Shown: positions 4,836 to 5,830 of the stretch, in pieces
Layout of the letters: the number at the start of each line of letters is the position of its first letter
How positions within the stretch are numbered: the stretch's first letter is position 1
Assembly: GCA_043820045.1 (NCBI GenBank)
Contig: JBDREF010000446.1
Coordinates: 1 to 5,830 of the forward strand
Length of the DNA stretch: 5,830 nt
Origin: JBDREF01 sp043820045
GTDB lineage: Bacteria > Planctomycetota > Phycisphaerae > Sedimentisphaerales > Anaerobacaceae
Direction of reading: 5' to 3'
Translations under genes and position numbers: made by a program
Notes under the pieces: generated by a model
The model's input: only the letters and a program-made list of their open reading frames with translations
What the model was told of the DNA's origin: nothing
Databases searched by the model: none

Positions 4836-5830
4836 ATGTGGCTGTTGATCCTTCTTGGAGTTGCCGTTGTCTTTGTTGTCGTTGCCACAACCAGGCTCAA
4901 GCTCCACCCGTTCCTGGCGCTGCTGATCGCCGCCTTCGGCTATGGCGTGCTTTCGGGAACCATGTCGCTTGAGCAGGTGGTCAAATCGGTAAACGACGGC
5001 TTCGGCGGCACAATCGGCTACATCGGCATCGTGATCCTTGCCGGGACCGTCATCGGCACGTTTCTCGAAAAATCCGGCGGGGCGTATAACCTGGCCGAGA
5101 GCACGCTCAAATTGGTGGGCAAACGCAACGTCCCACTGGCGATGGGCATAATCGGATATATTGTCAGCATCCCCGTCTTCTGTGACTCGGCCTTTGTGAT
5201 TCTCTCGCCTTTGGGCAGGGCGTTGTCTCGCAAGGGCCGAACGTCCGCAGCCGCAAGCGCAGTTGCGCTCAGTCTTGGTCTCTATGCCACGCATACGATG
5301 GTTCCGCCCACGCCCGGACCCGTCGCCGCGGCGGGACTGCTGGGCGCCGATCTCGGCCTCGTTATCCTTTGGGGGGCGCTCGTGAGTGTTGCAGCCCTGG
5401 CGGCCGGGTGGCTGTTTGCCGTCAAGGTCGCCGCGAAAGTGAATGTCGAGCCGCAGCCGCAAACCGAAGAACCAGCGCCCGAACAGGCCGGCGGCGGGGG
5501 GCCTTCGGCTCTCAAGTCGATTATTCCAATTGTCGTGCCCATACTATTGATCGTACTCAAGTCGCTCGCCGATCTGGAGAGTCACCCATTCGGCAGCGGT
5601 AACGCTGCTGCTTTCATTGATTTTATCGGACATCCCGTAGTTGCACTGCTGTTAGGCGTTCTCCTGGCTTTGCTGCTGCCGGCGAAGCTGACCAGGCAGA
5701 TGCTTTCCACCTCGGGCTGGGTCGGCCAGGCGGTTGTGGCCGCTGCCACTATTATTATTATCACCGGCTGCGGGGGGGCCTTCGGCAAGGTGCTCCAGAA
5801 TTCGGGCATTGCCGACGCGGTGAAGGGATA
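4836..5830 (+). CDS. GntP-family gluconate/sugar-acid:H+ permease, N-terminal 331 residues (runs off window)
   Basis: The reading frame is open from the ATG at 4836 to the window edge, giving 331 codons of a family that usually has about 440-460 residues. AAGGA lies 8 nt before the ATG. The protein is an inner-membrane multi-pass transporter that imports gluconate or a related acid (fructuronate, idonate or glycerate are family alternatives), probably with protons. The visible part has hydrophobic segments at about 2-18, 25-40, 57-77, 100-125, 137-150, 173-196, 227-242, 266-283 and 298-312. Family hallmarks are ILAGTVIGTFLEKSGG (67-82), SIPVFCDSAFVILSPL (111-126), THTMVPPTPGPVAAA (152-166) and ITGCGGAFGKVLQNSGI (309-325). 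A hydrophilic Pro/Glu/Gly loop (204-224) separates the two halves. The gene diverges from parB across 1.3 kb and shows no link to it. The substrate cannot be assigned without downstream neighbours. Confidence 0.95.
   Translation, partial: MWLLILLGVAVVFVVVATTRLKLHPFLALLIAAFGYGVLSGTMSLEQVVKSVNDGFGGTIGYIGIVILAGTVIGTFLEKSGGAYNLAESTLKLVGKRNVPLAMGIIGYIVSIPVFCDSAFVILSPLGRALSRKGRTSAAASAVALSLGLYATHTMVPPTPGPVAAAGLLGADLGLVILWGALVSVAALAAGWLFAVKVAAKVNVEPQPQTEEPAPEQAGGGGPSALKSIIPIVVPILLIVLKSLADLESHPFGSGNAAAFIDFIGHPVVALLLGVLLALLLPAKLTRQMLSTSGWVGQAVVAAATIIIITGCGGAFGKVLQNSGIADAVKG

Noticed and set aside
4821..5462. Long minus-strand frame (213 codons) opposite the permease
   Set aside because: It is antisense to a clear GntP-family gene with family motifs; its Gly/Arg/Asp-rich composition is typical of a shadow frame.

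Overview
The window carries three minus-strand genes on the left and a plus-strand transporter gene that runs off the right edge. They are separated by about 1.3 kb of non-coding DNA that holds two perfect parS sites. The organism is a bacterium with a moderately GC-rich chromosome, Sec-type secretion and a standard ParB/parS segregation system. A Planctomycetota-like (Phycisphaerae-type) lineage is a guess from general style, namely a long low-complexity secreted protein and gene-sparse spacers. No taxonomic marker is present. A ParB gene with parS sites usually lies in the origin-proximal part of a chromosome.

Positions 1-232 are non-coding and repeat-rich. They hold a REP/MITE-like interspersed repeat bounded by TGTCATT/AATGACA, a perfect 14-bp GC palindrome, a consensus DnaA box and three tandem copies of a 9-bp unit that run up to the stop codon of the first gene. 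Positions 233-961 (minus) encode a complete short-chain dehydrogenase/reductase of the FabG-like type. Only 5 nt upstream, positions 967-2430 (minus) encode a secreted protein with four ankyrin repeats followed by two diverged copies of a charged helical module, each ending in a Gly/Arg-rich linker. These two genes look like a two-gene transcription unit with a good promoter at 2526-2554.

Positions 2594-3544 (minus) encode a full-length ParB with all expected motifs, including the N-terminal ParA-contacting segment. No parA gene lies upstream of it. Instead there is a gene-poor stretch (3545-4835) with parS sites at 3689-3704 and 4027-4042, small inverted repeats and a few short ORFs of doubtful reality. 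From 4836 a GntP-family gluconate/sugar-acid permease begins on the plus strand; its first 331 residues are in the window and the gene is cut by the window edge.

Functionally, ParB should load on the two parS sites and spread over the flanking DNA, which makes the spacer a centromere-like region. The permease, the reductase and the ankyrin protein have no evident link to segregation. The most unusual items are the parA-less parB with its paired parS sites in non-coding DNA, and the architecture of the ankyrin/duplicated-module protein. I found no convincing evidence of an entirely new multi-gene system.
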